Positions 43,164 through 52,624 are shown, numbered from the stretch's first letter. The stretch: DNA of 53,025 nt from Candidatus Epulonipiscium sp. (GCA_012799415.1 JAAZLH010000167.1:1-53025); one strand, 5' to 3'. The notes: a model not told the origin generated them from the letters alone. Program-made: numbers and translations.

Positions 43164-43893
43164 AGGTTTTCTCCAGTTGACTACAGGGCTAATCACTTTT
43201 TTTATAATAGGAGCCTTGTTTGTCTTTGGTCTTTACTTTTTTCTATCAATCCAAGGATATCAAATATTTTTAGTAATCTTAGGTTGTTTTTTTATTTTTT
43301 GTATTCTTGGATTGGTTACGATGACATTATTTTTCTTAAAGTTATACCAAAGACGAAAGGTCATTGGCAACCCAGACTGGTATTTAATAGGGATAAAATT
43401 TCTGTATCCTTTTTTAGATTTTATTTGCTGTGTTATTGGTTTATCCCTTAGTTCTTTGCAAGACTTTTTTATTCAAATTAACAATCTTTGTATCCAAGAA
43501 AAAAATATAAAGCTACCTTCAGAAAAGATTTTAATATTAACCCCTCATTGCTTACAAAAAAGTACCTGTTCAATCAAAGTTACTCATGATCCTTCTTTAT
43601 GCCAGAAATGCGGACAATGTAATATTCAAGATTTAGTAGCTATAAAGCATAAATATCAAACTCAATTGGTGGTAGCTACAGGGGGAACGTTGGCCCGACA
43701 AGCAGTACAGGATTATAGACCTCAGTTGATTATAGCCATAGCTTGCGAAAGAGATTTAATCAGCGGCATCATGGATATTCCAAAGATTCCCGTGGTGGGG
43801 ATTTATAATGAAAGGCCGCAAGGACCTTGTAAAGATACTTATGTTAATATATTCAATCTAGAAGAATGGATTAAAAAGGTAACCATTTATTAA
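43147..43893 (+). CDS. DUF116 membrane protein with cysteine-rich C-terminus
   Basis: The 248-residue protein has two N-terminal membrane helices (about 14-36 and 41-63) and a DUF116 domain with conserved cysteines: LTPHCLQKSTC, then CQKCGQC and AIACERDLISG, NERPQGPC. The CxxCxxC pattern suggests a metal or Fe-S site, which is inference. The family has no established function and often sits between fmt and a zinc peptidase in Clostridia, as here. The ATG at 43147 follows AGGTGGA. Confidence 0.86.
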   Translation: MDQPSKGFLQLTTGLITFFIIGALFVFGLYFFLSIQGYQIFLVILGCFFIFCILGLVTMTLFFLKLYQRRKVIGNPDWYLIGIKFLYPFLDFICCVIGLSLSSLQDFFIQINNLCIQEKNIKLPSEKILILTPHCLQKSTCSIKVTHDPSLCQKCGQCNIQDLVAIKHKYQTQLVVATGGTLARQAVQDYRPQLIIAIACERDLISGIMDIPKIPVVGIYNERPQGPCKDTYVNIFNLEEWIKKVTIY

Positions 43894-43957
43894 GAATTCT
43901 AACATTCTGGAGAGTGTTTAAAAAACTAAAAGTGACAATAAAGAAAGGAGTTTTTAT

Positions 43958-44680
43958 ATGCCTTATGGATTTTATGGGATAGATCCAATTTCGATGATGA
44001 TTTTATTGCCAGCGATAATTCTTTCGCTCTATGCCCAATCAAAAGTGACAAATACATTTCAACGATATTTAAAAATACCAAATGTCAATGGATATACAGG
44101 ATCAGAGGTTGCGCATAGAATTTTAGAATCTGCTGGAATTCGTGATGTGAAAGTAGAACCTGTATCTGGATCTTTGACAGATCATTACGATCCAAGAGCA
44201 AAGGTTCTGCGCTTATCTGAACCTGTTTTCTATGGTCGATCTGTAGCAGCCCTTGGTGTAGCAGCTCATGAAGCTGGTCATGCTGCCCAACATCATGAGG
44301 GATATCTATTTTTAAACTTTCGTAATGCAATTGCACCTGTAGTTAGTATTGGGTCACGTATGGCTATGCCTCTTATTTTGCTAGGTGTGTTTTTAAGTTC
44401 AATGGCTAGTGGTTTCGGGGGATTTTTTATTCAGCTAGGTATCTATTTATTTGCAGGTATTGTGTTATTCCAAGTAGTTACTTTGCCAGTAGAATTTAAT
44501 GCTTCTCGTCGTGCAATTGCCTTTTTAGATTCTTATGCTTTTTTAACGCCACAGGAAGTGAAGCCAGCTAAAAAAGTTCTTGATGCTGCTGCTTTAACTT
44601 ATGTAGCATCTGCTGCTGTTGCAATGGCCAATTTGTTGCGATTTATCTTATTGTTTGGAAACAGACAACGGCGAGATTAA
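43958..44680 (+). CDS. Membrane zinc metallopeptidase (YugP family)
   Basis: The 240-residue protein has an N-terminal membrane segment (about 9-27), the zinc motif HEAGHAAQH (about 104-112) and three more hydrophobic segments. The downstream FNASRRAIAFLDS resembles the third-ligand region of the YugP group. Substrates are not known. It follows DUF116 by 64 bases with AAAGGAG and ends at a strong terminator. Confidence 0.9.
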   Translation: MPYGFYGIDPISMMILLPAIILSLYAQSKVTNTFQRYLKIPNVNGYTGSEVAHRILESAGIRDVKVEPVSGSLTDHYDPRAKVLRLSEPVFYGRSVAALGVAAHEAGHAAQHHEGYLFLNFRNAIAPVVSIGSRMAMPLILLGVFLSSMASGFGGFFIQLGIYLFAGIVLFQVVTLPVEFNASRRAIAFLDSYAFLTPQEVKPAKKVLDAAALTYVASAAVAMANLLRFILLFGNRQRRD

Positions 44681-44705
44681 AAGCGTTACACTGTAACGCT
44701 TTTTT
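44679..44705 (+). terminator. Rho-independent terminator after yugP-like gene
   Basis: An 11-pair stem (44679-44689 with 44693-44703), a three-base loop and a run of six T. It begins in the stop codon of the peptidase gene and ends the priA-def-fmt unit. Confidence 0.9.
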
Positions 44706-44902
44706 GCTTGTTTATTATAGATATGAAAATTTAAACTTTCAGTAAGTTCATATATGATTTTTTGTTTTAAAAGTTTTGGGACTAAGAAATATCTACTTTT
44801 TAGTAGTTTTCATTTATGTTTTTTGAATATGCATATCTATAGACAAGTTTTCTGAAAAATGTGGAATACTATAGCTAATATATATAGAATTGAGATGAGT
44901 AT

Positions 44903-46261
44903 ATGAAGAAAAGTAAGCGTGATTCTAGAGAAATTGCTGTTCATATTTTATGTGAAATTGATCGCAGAAAAGAATATGATCATGTGGTATTACAAGAAGA
45001 GCTTTTGTTATATCATGATATCAATTCACTAGATAAAGCTTTTATCACAGAATTGGTAAAAGGAACAGTAAAAAATCAAATACATATTGATCATATCATT
45101 AATCAATATTCAAAGATAAAAACCAAAAAAATGAAACCTTGGATTTTAAATATTTTACGAATTGGCGTATACCAAATGAAGTTTTTAACGAAAATTCCTC
45201 TATCAGCTGCCTGTAATGAGTCTGTTAAATTAGCAAAAAAAAGAGGTTTTAATGGTTTAGCTGGTTTCGTCAATGGTGTACTACGTACCATTAGCAGAAA
45301 TATTGATAGAATTACTTATCCTGATGAAAAAGAAGAACCAATAGAATACTTAAGTGTCTTTTATTCGTATCCAAATTGGCTGATTCAATACTGGTTAGAA
45401 AAATATCCCTATGATTTCGTTAAAAAGTTGTGTGAAAAAGGAAATGAGGCTCCAACGGTTACAATCCGGTATAATCCCCTCAAAATAGATAGACAATCAT
45501 TACAGTTGGCTTTAGAGTCAGAAGGAGTTAAAGTAACAGAAGGACATTATCTAGAGGATGCATTGCAGCTGACTCAGACAGCATCTATTGCAAATTTGGT
45601 CTCTTTTCAGCAAGGATTGTTTCAAGTCCAAGATGAAAGTTCAATGTTAGTAGGGCATATTTTAGATCCACAACCGGGCGAAGTGATCTTTGATTTATGT
45701 GCAGCACCAGGTGGAAAAACGACTCAAGCTGCAGAAAGAATGAATAATCAAGGGCAGATCATAGCAAGGGATATTTCTAACAATAAATTAGATTTAATTG
45801 ATATATCAGCGAAACGTTTAGGAATCTCTATTATTAATACTCAAAACCAAAAAGCTGACCAAAAAGATATAGATAGTATTCAAAAAGCTGATCGTGTTCT
45901 AATTGATGCTCCCTGTTCTGGTCTAGGCATTATTCGTAAAAAGCCGGATATTAAATTTCAGAAAAAACGAGAAGATATTGTACAATTGGCAAAATTACAG
46001 CGCAATATTTTAGATGCATCTTGGGATTATGTAAAACCTGGCGGAGTTTTAGTTTATAGCACCTGTACCATAACAGCAGAAGAAAATATTGATAATATTT
46101 TATGGTTTATAGAAAATTATCCTTTTGTTTTAGAAGATATATCATCATTCTTACCTTTTCATTTACAAGGGGTAGAGAGCTCCAAAGGATTTATACAGCT
46201 TTTTCCTCATCTTCATCAAATAGATGGCTTTTTTATTGCACGCTTGCGTAGAAAGGATTGA
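44903..46261 (+). CDS. rsmB: 16S rRNA (cytosine-967 C5)-methyltransferase RsmB
   Basis: The 452-residue protein has an N-terminal NusB-like RNA-binding domain (about 1-145) and a Rossmann methyltransferase domain with DLCAAPGGKTTQAAERM (about 264-280), the DAPCSGLG motif and the catalytic Cys in YSTCTI. It makes m5C967 in 16S rRNA. The upstream 197-base gap after the terminator must carry its promoter, but no convincing one was found. The ribosome site is weak (GAGATGAG). It overlaps none; rlmN follows five bases later. Confidence 0.95.
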   Translation: MKKSKRDSREIAVHILCEIDRRKEYDHVVLQEELLLYHDINSLDKAFITELVKGTVKNQIHIDHIINQYSKIKTKKMKPWILNILRIGVYQMKFLTKIPLSAACNESVKLAKKRGFNGLAGFVNGVLRTISRNIDRITYPDEKEEPIEYLSVFYSYPNWLIQYWLEKYPYDFVKKLCEKGNEAPTVTIRYNPLKIDRQSLQLALESEGVKVTEGHYLEDALQLTQTASIANLVSFQQGLFQVQDESSMLVGHILDPQPGEVIFDLCAAPGGKTTQAAERMNNQGQIIARDISNNKLDLIDISAKRLGISIINTQNQKADQKDIDSIQKADRVLIDAPCSGLGIIRKKPDIKFQKKREDIVQLAKLQRNILDASWDYVKPGGVLVYSTCTITAEENIDNILWFIENYPFVLEDISSFLPFHLQGVESSKGFIQLFPHLHQIDGFFIARLRRKD

Positions 46262-46266
46262 AATGA

Positions 46267-47304
46267 ATGTTTCAAATACAAGATTTACAATCTATAACTC
46301 CAGAAGAACTTGAAAAAAGAATAGTTAATTTAGGCGAGAAGCCTTTTCGTGCAAAACAAATTTTTAAATGGCTGCATCAACATCATATTAAAGAAATAAA
46401 TGAAATGACAAATATCTCAAAAGAGTTAAGACAACAATTGTTAGCTTTGGCTCCTTTATGTAAACTTCAAATGGCGGAAAGATATGAATCCCAAAAAGAT
46501 GAAACAATAAAATACTTGTTTACCTTATCAGATCATAATATAATAGAATGTGTTTTAATGCGCTATAACCATGGGAATACTGTTTGTATTTCTTCACAAG
46601 TTGGATGTCGTATGGGTTGTAAGTTTTGTGCATCTACTTTAGATGGTTTGGTCAGACATCTAAGTGCGGGAGAAATGGTATCACAAATTTACGCAATTCA
46701 AGAAGATATTGGAGAAAGAATTTCAAATGTAGTCATTATGGGGAGTGGAGAACCTTTAGATAATTTTCAAGCTTGCATAGACTTTATTACAATTATAACT
46801 TCACCCTTAGGGCTCAATATAGGGCAGCGCCATATTACAATATCAACTTGTGGACTTATCCCCCAAATGCGCCAATTAGCTCTGAAACAGCCACAGGTCA
46901 CATTGGCTGTTTCTCTGCATGCACCTAACGATGCCATAAGGCAAGAATTTATGCCTATTGCTAGAAAATATTCTTTAGACGAACTTCTTGCAACTTGCGC
47001 ATACTATATTGAACAAACACACAGAAGAATAACATTTGAATATGCCCTAATTCAAGGGTATAATGATCAAGAACAACATGCAAAAGAACTAGGACAAAAA
47101 TTGAAAGGACTCTTATGTCATGTAAATTTAATTCCTATGAACGAGATTGAAGAAAGATCATATATAAGTACCACAGCCTCTAATACACAGCATTTTAAAA
47201 AAATATTAGAAGAGGCAGGGATTACTGTTACAATCCGTAGAAAATTAGGGGAAGATATTGCAGCAGCTTGTGGCCAATTACGGAGAGGTTATTTATCTAA
47301 ATAA
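46267..47304 (+). CDS. rlmN: Dual-specificity 23S rRNA/tRNA adenine-C2 methyltransferase RlmN
   Basis: The 345-residue radical SAM enzyme has CRMGCKFC (Cys114, 118, 121 by count) for the 4Fe-4S cluster, GSGEPLDNF, and a C-terminal RRKLGEDIAAACGQL with the methyl-bearing Cys. It makes m2A2503 in 23S rRNA and m2A37 in some tRNAs. The order rsmB-rlmN-prpC-prkC is conserved in Firmicutes. The AAAGGATTG site precedes the ATG. Confidence 0.96.
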   Translation: MFQIQDLQSITPEELEKRIVNLGEKPFRAKQIFKWLHQHHIKEINEMTNISKELRQQLLALAPLCKLQMAERYESQKDETIKYLFTLSDHNIIECVLMRYNHGNTVCISSQVGCRMGCKFCASTLDGLVRHLSAGEMVSQIYAIQEDIGERISNVVIMGSGEPLDNFQACIDFITIITSPLGLNIGQRHITISTCGLIPQMRQLALKQPQVTLAVSLHAPNDAIRQEFMPIARKYSLDELLATCAYYIEQTHRRITFEYALIQGYNDQEQHAKELGQKLKGLLCHVNLIPMNEIEERSYISTTASNTQHFKKILEEAGITVTIRRKLGEDIAAACGQLRRGYLSK

Positions 47305-47331
47305 TGATCATACGATGCAGGGGTGAGAAAT

Positions 47332-48087
47332 ATGAAGGCAGCAGGACAATGTGATATAGGAAGTCAACGAGAGAAGAATGAAGATGCTATTTTTTTAAGC
47401 ACAGCTCCTGTAGGGTCTTTGCCAAATGTATTTATAGTAGCTGATGGCATGGGTGGACACAAAGGTGGGGAGTATGCTTCACAGTTTGCGATTCAATATT
47501 TTTGTGAATATATACAGCAAAGTAACCAGGCTACCACAGAACAAGATATTCTTGCAACTTTAGTTCAAGGCATATTATATGCCAATGATAAATTGTATAC
47601 CATTTCCCTCAGCCAGAAAGAATTACAAGGTATGGGGACTACTTTTATTGTCTCTACAATTTTAAATGAGACCCTTTATATTGCTAATGTAGGAGATAGT
47701 AGGCTTTATATATTAGAAGAAGAGATACAAAAGATTACGGTAGATCATTCTCTAGTAGAAGAAATGGTTCGGAAAGGTAATCTATCTGAATATGAAGCAG
47801 AAAATTATCCAAATAAAAATGTGATCACTCGTGCAGTGGGGACTGAAAAGACTGTACAAGTAGATACATATATTATTCCTTTGTTAACAGAACATACTAT
47901 CTTGATGTGCTCTGATGGATTAACAAATATGTTATCAGATTCCCAAATAAAAGGAATTTTACAATCTAATAATACACTAGAAAATAAAGTAAATCAGTTA
48001 GTGGATACAGCAAATGAAAAAGGTGGTTTAGATAACATTTCTGTTATTCTTATAGACTGGAAGGTGAAGGAGGTGTCTACATTATGA
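47332..48087 (+). CDS. prpC: PP2C-type serine/threonine phosphatase
   Basis: The 251-residue protein has the PP2C motifs: SQREKNEDA with metal-binding Asp, VADGMGGHKGG, GMGTTFIV, NVGDSRLY, MCSDGLTNML and GGLDNISVI. It reverses phosphorylation by PrkC, encoded next. The ATG at 47332 has AGGGGTGAG upstream; the in-frame GTG at 47323 is less likely. It overlaps prkC by four bases. Confidence 0.95.
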   Translation: MKAAGQCDIGSQREKNEDAIFLSTAPVGSLPNVFIVADGMGGHKGGEYASQFAIQYFCEYIQQSNQATTEQDILATLVQGILYANDKLYTISLSQKELQGMGTTFIVSTILNETLYIANVGDSRLYILEEEIQKITVDHSLVEEMVRKGNLSEYEAENYPNKNVITRAVGTEKTVQVDTYIIPLLTEHTILMCSDGLTNMLSDSQIKGILQSNNTLENKVNQLVDTANEKGGLDNISVILIDWKVKEVSTL

Positions 48088-50039
48088 TATTGCAGCCGGG
48101 AGTAATATTAGGCAATCGATATGAAATAATGGAAAAAATAGGGGCAGGCGGCATGTCTATTGTTTACAAAGCGAAATGTAATAAATTACAGCGTTATGTG
48201 GCCATTAAGTTCCTAAGAGAAGAATTTATTACTGATGAAGAATTTGTCACTCGCTTTCGAATTGAAGCTCAAGCAGCTGCTAGTCTGTCTCATTCTAATA
48301 TTGTAAATATCTATGATGTGGGTCATGAGGGTGATGTTCATTATATTGTTATGGAATATATTCAAGGTAAAACTTTAAAAGAATGGATAAAAGAAAAAGG
48401 TGCTTTTCCTACAGAACAAGTGCTGAAAATTGCCATGGCCATTGCCAAGGCATTACAACATGCCCATCGGCATCATATTGTACACAGAGATATTAAGCCA
48501 CAAAATGTTTTAGTGACAGAAGATGGCATTGTGAAGGTTACAGACTTTGGAATTGCGAGAGCAACAACAACATCTACTGTATCGGCTACAGGAAACACCA
48601 TTGGATCTGTACATTATTTTTCTCCTGAGCAAGCAAGGGGAGGGTATGTAGATCAAAAGAGTGATTTATATTCATTAGGAATTACTATGTATGAAATGGC
48701 TACCAATTCTCTTCCTTTTCAAGCAGATAGTCCGGTTTCTGTTGCGCTGTTGCATATTAATGAGGAGCTGCCTAAGCCAAGTAGTGTGAATCCTCATATT
48801 TCCAAGAGTCTTGAAGGTATCATTGTAAAGGCAACACAAAAAAGACCAGAACTTCGCTACCAGAATGCGGAAGAGATGATGATTGATATGGAAAAAGCAT
48901 TCCAGTATCCAGAAAGTGACTTTGTAACCATACGAGATATGGAAAATTCCCCAACGGTTCAAATCTCATCAGAAGAAATGCGCCATATTAGGGCTCATAG
49001 CCAGCCATCTGCATCTCAAGAAAAAACAATATATCAAAAAGAAGAAAAAGATAATATTGAGGATAGACAAAAGGAAAAATGGGTAACTTTTGGTGCCGTA
49101 GTCACCTCATTTATTATTATAGCTATTATTAGTATGTTTGGAATAAAAATGTTAAAGGAATATACAAAACCGACTCATGTAGAAGTGATTGATATTCTGG
49201 GCAGAACCATTGAAGAAGCAGAGCAGCTCCTAACGGATCAGGGATTAGTGTTGAAAAAAATAGGAGAGAAATATAATGAAACCGTACCAGAAGGAAAAAT
49301 TATTTCTCAATATCCAGAAAAAAGTATTGTTGTAGCGATTGGATCTTTTGTTGAAGTTGAGGTTAGCAAAGGGGAAGAATTATTTGAAGTTCCCTCTGTT
49401 CTTGATATCGAATATACAGAAGCAGAAAAAAAGATTGAGATAGCTAATTTAATTCCAGAAGTTGAACCAGTTTACAATGAATCTGTACCTCTCGGTATTA
49501 TTTTTGATCAACGGCCAGCGGCAGGAACTAAACTACACAGAAATGAAAAAGTCATTATTTTCGCTAGTTTAGGTAAAGAAGAAACTATGGTTATCGTACC
49601 CGATGTTAGAAATTTGCCTGAAGGAGAGGCAAAAAAAAGGTTAGAAAGAGAAAAACTACAAGTGGGCACAATTACACCTGTGGAGAGCGCTCAAGTGGAA
49701 AAAGGCTATGTTATTAGCCAAACAGTTCCTCATGGGCAAGAGGTGAGGGAAGGATACATTGTAGATTTAGTTATTAGTACAGGAAAAAAAGAAGAGAAAC
49801 CAAAAACTTTCTCTATTACAATTCCAGATATTTTTAGTGAGGAACAAGCAGAAGGAACCATTGTAGTTATTATGGAAACTTCATCTGCTAGAACAAAAAT
49901 ATATGAGGAAGTTCATAATAAAGAAGATATGCCATTAACCATTCCTATACAAGGGACGGGAAGAGCTCGAATACAAATATATTTAGACTCAGCTTTAAAA
50001 TCTGAAGGAGAGATTGTATTTGATGAGGTGAGTGAATGA
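48084..50039 (+). CDS. prkC: PASTA-domain serine/threonine kinase
   Basis: The 651-residue protein has an N-terminal Hanks kinase (about 1-275: GAGGMSIVYKA, VAIKFLRE, HRDIKPQN, DFGIA, GSVHYFSPEQA), a membrane segment (about 333-355), three PASTA repeats (about 363-430, 431-497, 502-570) and a C-terminal beta-rich domain of about 80 residues with no assigned family. PASTA domains sense muropeptides. PrkC-type kinases control cell-wall metabolism, dormancy exit and spore germination. GGAGGTG precedes the ATG. Confidence 0.95.
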   Translation: MILQPGVILGNRYEIMEKIGAGGMSIVYKAKCNKLQRYVAIKFLREEFITDEEFVTRFRIEAQAAASLSHSNIVNIYDVGHEGDVHYIVMEYIQGKTLKEWIKEKGAFPTEQVLKIAMAIAKALQHAHRHHIVHRDIKPQNVLVTEDGIVKVTDFGIARATTTSTVSATGNTIGSVHYFSPEQARGGYVDQKSDLYSLGITMYEMATNSLPFQADSPVSVALLHINEELPKPSSVNPHISKSLEGIIVKATQKRPELRYQNAEEMMIDMEKAFQYPESDFVTIRDMENSPTVQISSEEMRHIRAHSQPSASQEKTIYQKEEKDNIEDRQKEKWVTFGAVVTSFIIIAIISMFGIKMLKEYTKPTHVEVIDILGRTIEEAEQLLTDQGLVLKKIGEKYNETVPEGKIISQYPEKSIVVAIGSFVEVEVSKGEELFEVPSVLDIEYTEAEKKIEIANLIPEVEPVYNESVPLGIIFDQRPAAGTKLHRNEKVIIFASLGKEETMVIVPDVRNLPEGEAKKRLEREKLQVGTITPVESAQVEKGYVISQTVPHGQEVREGYIVDLVISTGKKEEKPKTFSITIPDIFSEEQAEGTIVVIMETSSARTKIYEEVHNKEDMPLTIPIQGTGRARIQIYLDSALKSEGEIVFDEVSE

Positions 50040-50917
50040 TATTGAACGGAACCATTATCAAAGGAATTGGTGGGTTTTATTATGTAGCGGTGAAGAAAGA
50101 TATTTATGAATGCAAGGCTCGAGGAAAATTTAGAATAGATGATATTATGCCGGTGGTTGGAGATCGGGTTGCTATAGAGGTTTTGCCAGACGAAGACTAT
50201 ATAGGAAGCATTGTTAAAATTTATCCACGAGAAAACTTGTTGATTAGGCCTACAGTTTCTAATGTAGATCAAGCCATTATTGTTTTTTCTATTCAACAGC
50301 CAGACCCCAATTTCTATCTTTTGGATCGTTTTTTATTGCTTGTAGAAGAACAAAACTTACCTGTTTATATTTGTTTTAATAAAATTGATTTGCAAGATGA
50401 AAATATGTATATAGAATTGCGGCAACACTATGAAGAAATAGGTTATAAAGTTATTTTAACTAGTACATTGATGGAGGAAGGATTAGCCACATTAGAGCAA
50501 GTAATGGTAGGAAAAACAACTGTTTTGGCAGGTCCTTCAGGGGTTGGAAAATCAAGTTTAATCAATCAATTAGAACCAAAGCTCAACTTAAAAACAGGAG
50601 AAATTAGTGCTAAGTTAAGACGTGGAAAACATACTACACGGCATGTTGAGCTACTCCCCTTAAAAATAGGAGGGTATGTGGTTGATACACCAGGCTTTAC
50701 ATCTTTACATTTAGATCATTTACAGCAAGAAGATATTGGTTATTACTTTAAAGAATTTAGGCCTTATCTTCCTTTCTGTAAATTTAATCATTGCTCGCAT
50801 ATCCATGAGCCTTCTTGCGGAGTTAAGGCTGCACTTGAGCAAAACAAAATTTCAGTTCAACGATACAATAATTATCAGATGATCTTCCAAGAGATCCAAC
50901 AACAAAAGAGGTGGTAA
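50036..50917 (+). CDS. rsgA: Ribosome small-subunit GTPase RsgA
   Basis: The 293-residue circularly permuted GTPase has an N-terminal OB fold (about 1-65), NKID (G4) before G1 GPSGVGKSSLIN (about 166-177), DTPGF (G3) and a zinc knuckle CKFNHCSHIHEPSCGV. RsgA checks late 30S assembly. It overlaps prkC by four bases and is translated from GAGGTGAG. The order prkC-rsgA-rpe-thiN is the same as in B. subtilis. Confidence 0.96.
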   Translation: MILNGTIIKGIGGFYYVAVKKDIYECKARGKFRIDDIMPVVGDRVAIEVLPDEDYIGSIVKIYPRENLLIRPTVSNVDQAIIVFSIQQPDPNFYLLDRFLLLVEEQNLPVYICFNKIDLQDENMYIELRQHYEEIGYKVILTSTLMEEGLATLEQVMVGKTTVLAGPSGVGKSSLINQLEPKLNLKTGEISAKLRRGKHTTRHVELLPLKIGGYVVDTPGFTSLHLDHLQQEDIGYYFKEFRPYLPFCKFNHCSHIHEPSCGVKAALEQNKISVQRYNNYQMIFQEIQQQKRW

Positions 50918-50919
50918 AT

Positions 50920-51585
50920 ATGATTAAATTAGCTCCTTCGATTCTCGCGGCAGATTTTGCCCGTTTAAAAGAAGAGATTGAGGTTGTAGAAAAAGTAGGA
51001 TGTGATTATATTCATATAGATGTAATGGATGGACACTTTGTTCCTAATTTGACGCTGGGGCCACCGGTCCTTCAGAGCATTTCAAAATATGCAACAAAAC
51101 CTTTGGATGTTCATTTAATGATGACAGAACCAGAGAAATATATTGAACTTTTTGCTAAAGCTGGTGCAGATATATTGACAGTACATATTGAGACTTGTCC
51201 TCATTTGCATCGTACCATCCAGCAAATTAGAAATGCAAATGTGAAAGCTGCTGTTGCTCTAAATCCTGCAACACCTCTTCATACATTAGAATGTATTATA
51301 GAGGAATTAGATATGGTGTTAATTATGAGTGTAAATCCTGGGTTTGGGGGACAAAAATTTATTCCTTCTTCTCTTGTAAAGATTCAACAATTAAGACAAG
51401 AGATAGAAAGAAGAGGATTAAAAACAATGATCCAAGTTGATGGAGGAATTGATTTAGGGAATGTAGAATCAGTTATTCAGGCAGGAGCCAATGTTATCGT
51501 GGCAGGATCTGCTATTTATAATCATGATCCAGTGACATCTGTTCAACAGTTCAAACAAATTTTTAAAAATGAGGCCAGAAAATAA
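50920..51585 (+). CDS. rpe: Ribulose-phosphate 3-epimerase
   Basis: The 221-residue TIM barrel has the patterns IKLAPSILAADFARLKEE, HIDVMDGHFVPNLTLGP, DVHLMMTEPE, MSVNPGFGGQKF and QVDGGI. It interconverts ribulose 5-phosphate and xylulose 5-phosphate in the pentose phosphate pathway. The ATG at 50920 follows AGAGGTGG; an in-frame GTG at 50911 is less likely. Confidence 0.96.
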   Translation: MIKLAPSILAADFARLKEEIEVVEKVGCDYIHIDVMDGHFVPNLTLGPPVLQSISKYATKPLDVHLMMTEPEKYIELFAKAGADILTVHIETCPHLHRTIQQIRNANVKAAVALNPATPLHTLECIIEELDMVLIMSVNPGFGGQKFIPSSLVKIQQLRQEIERRGLKTMIQVDGGIDLGNVESVIQAGANVIVAGSAIYNHDPVTSVQQFKQIFKNEARK

Positions 51586-52221
51586 ATGAAAAATTTAATC
51601 ATTGTTAATGGTACAATTAACAACTATGAATTTTACCTGCCTTGGGTAAAAGGTTATGATCAAATTATTTGTGCAGATGGTGGTGTAACCCATGCAAGAA
51701 AACTTGGGCTTACACCTACGCAAATTGTTGGAGATTTGGATTCAGCATCCTCAGAAGATATTATTTTTTTTCAAGAACAAGGGATCCCTATACAAAAATT
51801 TTCTAAGAGAAAAGATAAAACAGATACCCATCTGGCTCTAGAGTATGCTTTTGAAACAGATCCTACATCGATTACCATTATTGGAGGTTTGGGAACCCGA
51901 TTTGATCATAGTCTGGCCAATATACATCTTCTAGCACTTTCGTTAGAAAAAAAAATACCCGCTGTGATTATCAATGAATATAATTATATTTGTATGGTAA
52001 ATGACACCATTGAATTATTAAGTGAGAACGGATCTATTGTTTCTTTGCTTTCTTTTACCCCTAAAGTAACAGGCGTATCTACTCAAGGATTATCCTACCC
52101 CTTACAAGATGCTATTTTATTTTCGGCTAGTTCTCATGGCATTAGTAATGAAATCATTCAAACCAGTGCTAAGGTTTCTATTCAAGAAGGGATATTATTA
52201 ATCATTCAAGCTCGTGAATAG
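51586..52221 (+). CDS. thiN: Thiamine pyrophosphokinase
   Basis: The 211-residue protein has CADGG(V)THA, VGDLDSAS, KDKTDTHLALEYA and GGLGTRFDHSLANIHLL, the YloS/ThiN signature. It phosphorylates thiamine to thiamine diphosphate, the cofactor used by Dxs encoded earlier in the window. Its ATG directly follows the rpe stop codon (TAAATG), so it is likely coupled to rpe; no strong ribosome site of its own was seen. Confidence 0.93.
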   Translation: MKNLIIVNGTINNYEFYLPWVKGYDQIICADGGVTHARKLGLTPTQIVGDLDSASSEDIIFFQEQGIPIQKFSKRKDKTDTHLALEYAFETDPTSITIIGGLGTRFDHSLANIHLLALSLEKKIPAVIINEYNYICMVNDTIELLSENGSIVSLLSFTPKVTGVSTQGLSYPLQDAILFSASSHGISNEIIQTSAKVSIQEGILLIIQARE

Positions 52222-52284
52222 TCACATCTTAGACAGGAAACGAATATAGTACACTAGATGTGAAAACAAAGGGGGAAAGGGTGA

Positions 52285-52449
52285 ATGTCACGGAAATGTA
52301 GAAAAAGTGGAAAAAGAAAAGCTTTAGGACTGACCCTTTTTTCAATAGGCATGGGCATGCTCATTACATTAATACTTCCTGGGTGGGGATGGCTATTTAC
52401 ATCGGCTTGTGTACTAGTGGTAGTGGGTGTTGTATTGATTAAGGGGTAG
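52285..52449 (+). CDS. Small membrane protein upstream of spoVM
   Basis: The 54-residue protein has a very basic start (MSRKCRKSGKRKALG) and two predicted hydrophobic segments (about 14-32 and 36-52) joined by LPGWGW. A purine-rich GGGGGAAAGGG (52271-52281) precedes the ATG. The positive-inside charge pattern and the position between thiN and spoVM in the same direction support a real gene. No family was recognised. Its proximity to spoVM allows a sporulation role, which is only inference. Confidence 0.68.
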   Translation: MSRKCRKSGKRKALGLTLFSIGMGMLITLILPGWGWLFTSACVLVVVGVVLIKG

Positions 52450-52462
52450 GGGGTGAATAAGA

Positions 52463-52534
52463 TTGACATTTAAAGTCATTAAAATGCCAAGACCTATTCG
52501 TGGGATTTTTCGAAAGCTGCTAGGCATTCGCTGA
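52463..52534 (+). CDS. spoVM: Stage V sporulation protein M
   Basis: The 23-residue peptide MTFKVIKMPRPIRGIFRKLLGIR starts at TTG, with AGGGGGTGA six bases upstream. B. subtilis SpoVM is 26 residues, also an amphipathic helix with Lys and a Pro near position 9 (KLPKFLGG there; KMPRPIRG here). SpoVM recognises the convex forespore membrane and anchors SpoIVA, the base of the spore coat. Location between thiN and convergent rpmB is exactly that of B. subtilis. The start lies 13 bases after the 54-residue gene. Confidence 0.87.
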   Translation: MTFKVIKMPRPIRGIFRKLLGIR

Positions 52535-52624
52535 ATCACTTAGCTCTGACATTAAAGAAGATCTATTTCATGAATTTAAGAAATAATTTTAGAGTGTACA
52601 AATGAAAAAACTAACTTTTTCAAG

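Noticed and set aside
44706..44902. Promoter for rsmB
   Set aside because: TAGACA near 44840 and AATACT near 44866 are 19 bases apart and poorly matched; not strong enough to annotate.
52254..52469. Minus-strand frame of 71 codons opposite the 54-residue gene and spoVM
   Set aside because: The plus-strand frames have ribosome sites, a membrane-protein charge pattern and a recognisable SpoVM; the minus frame has none of these.
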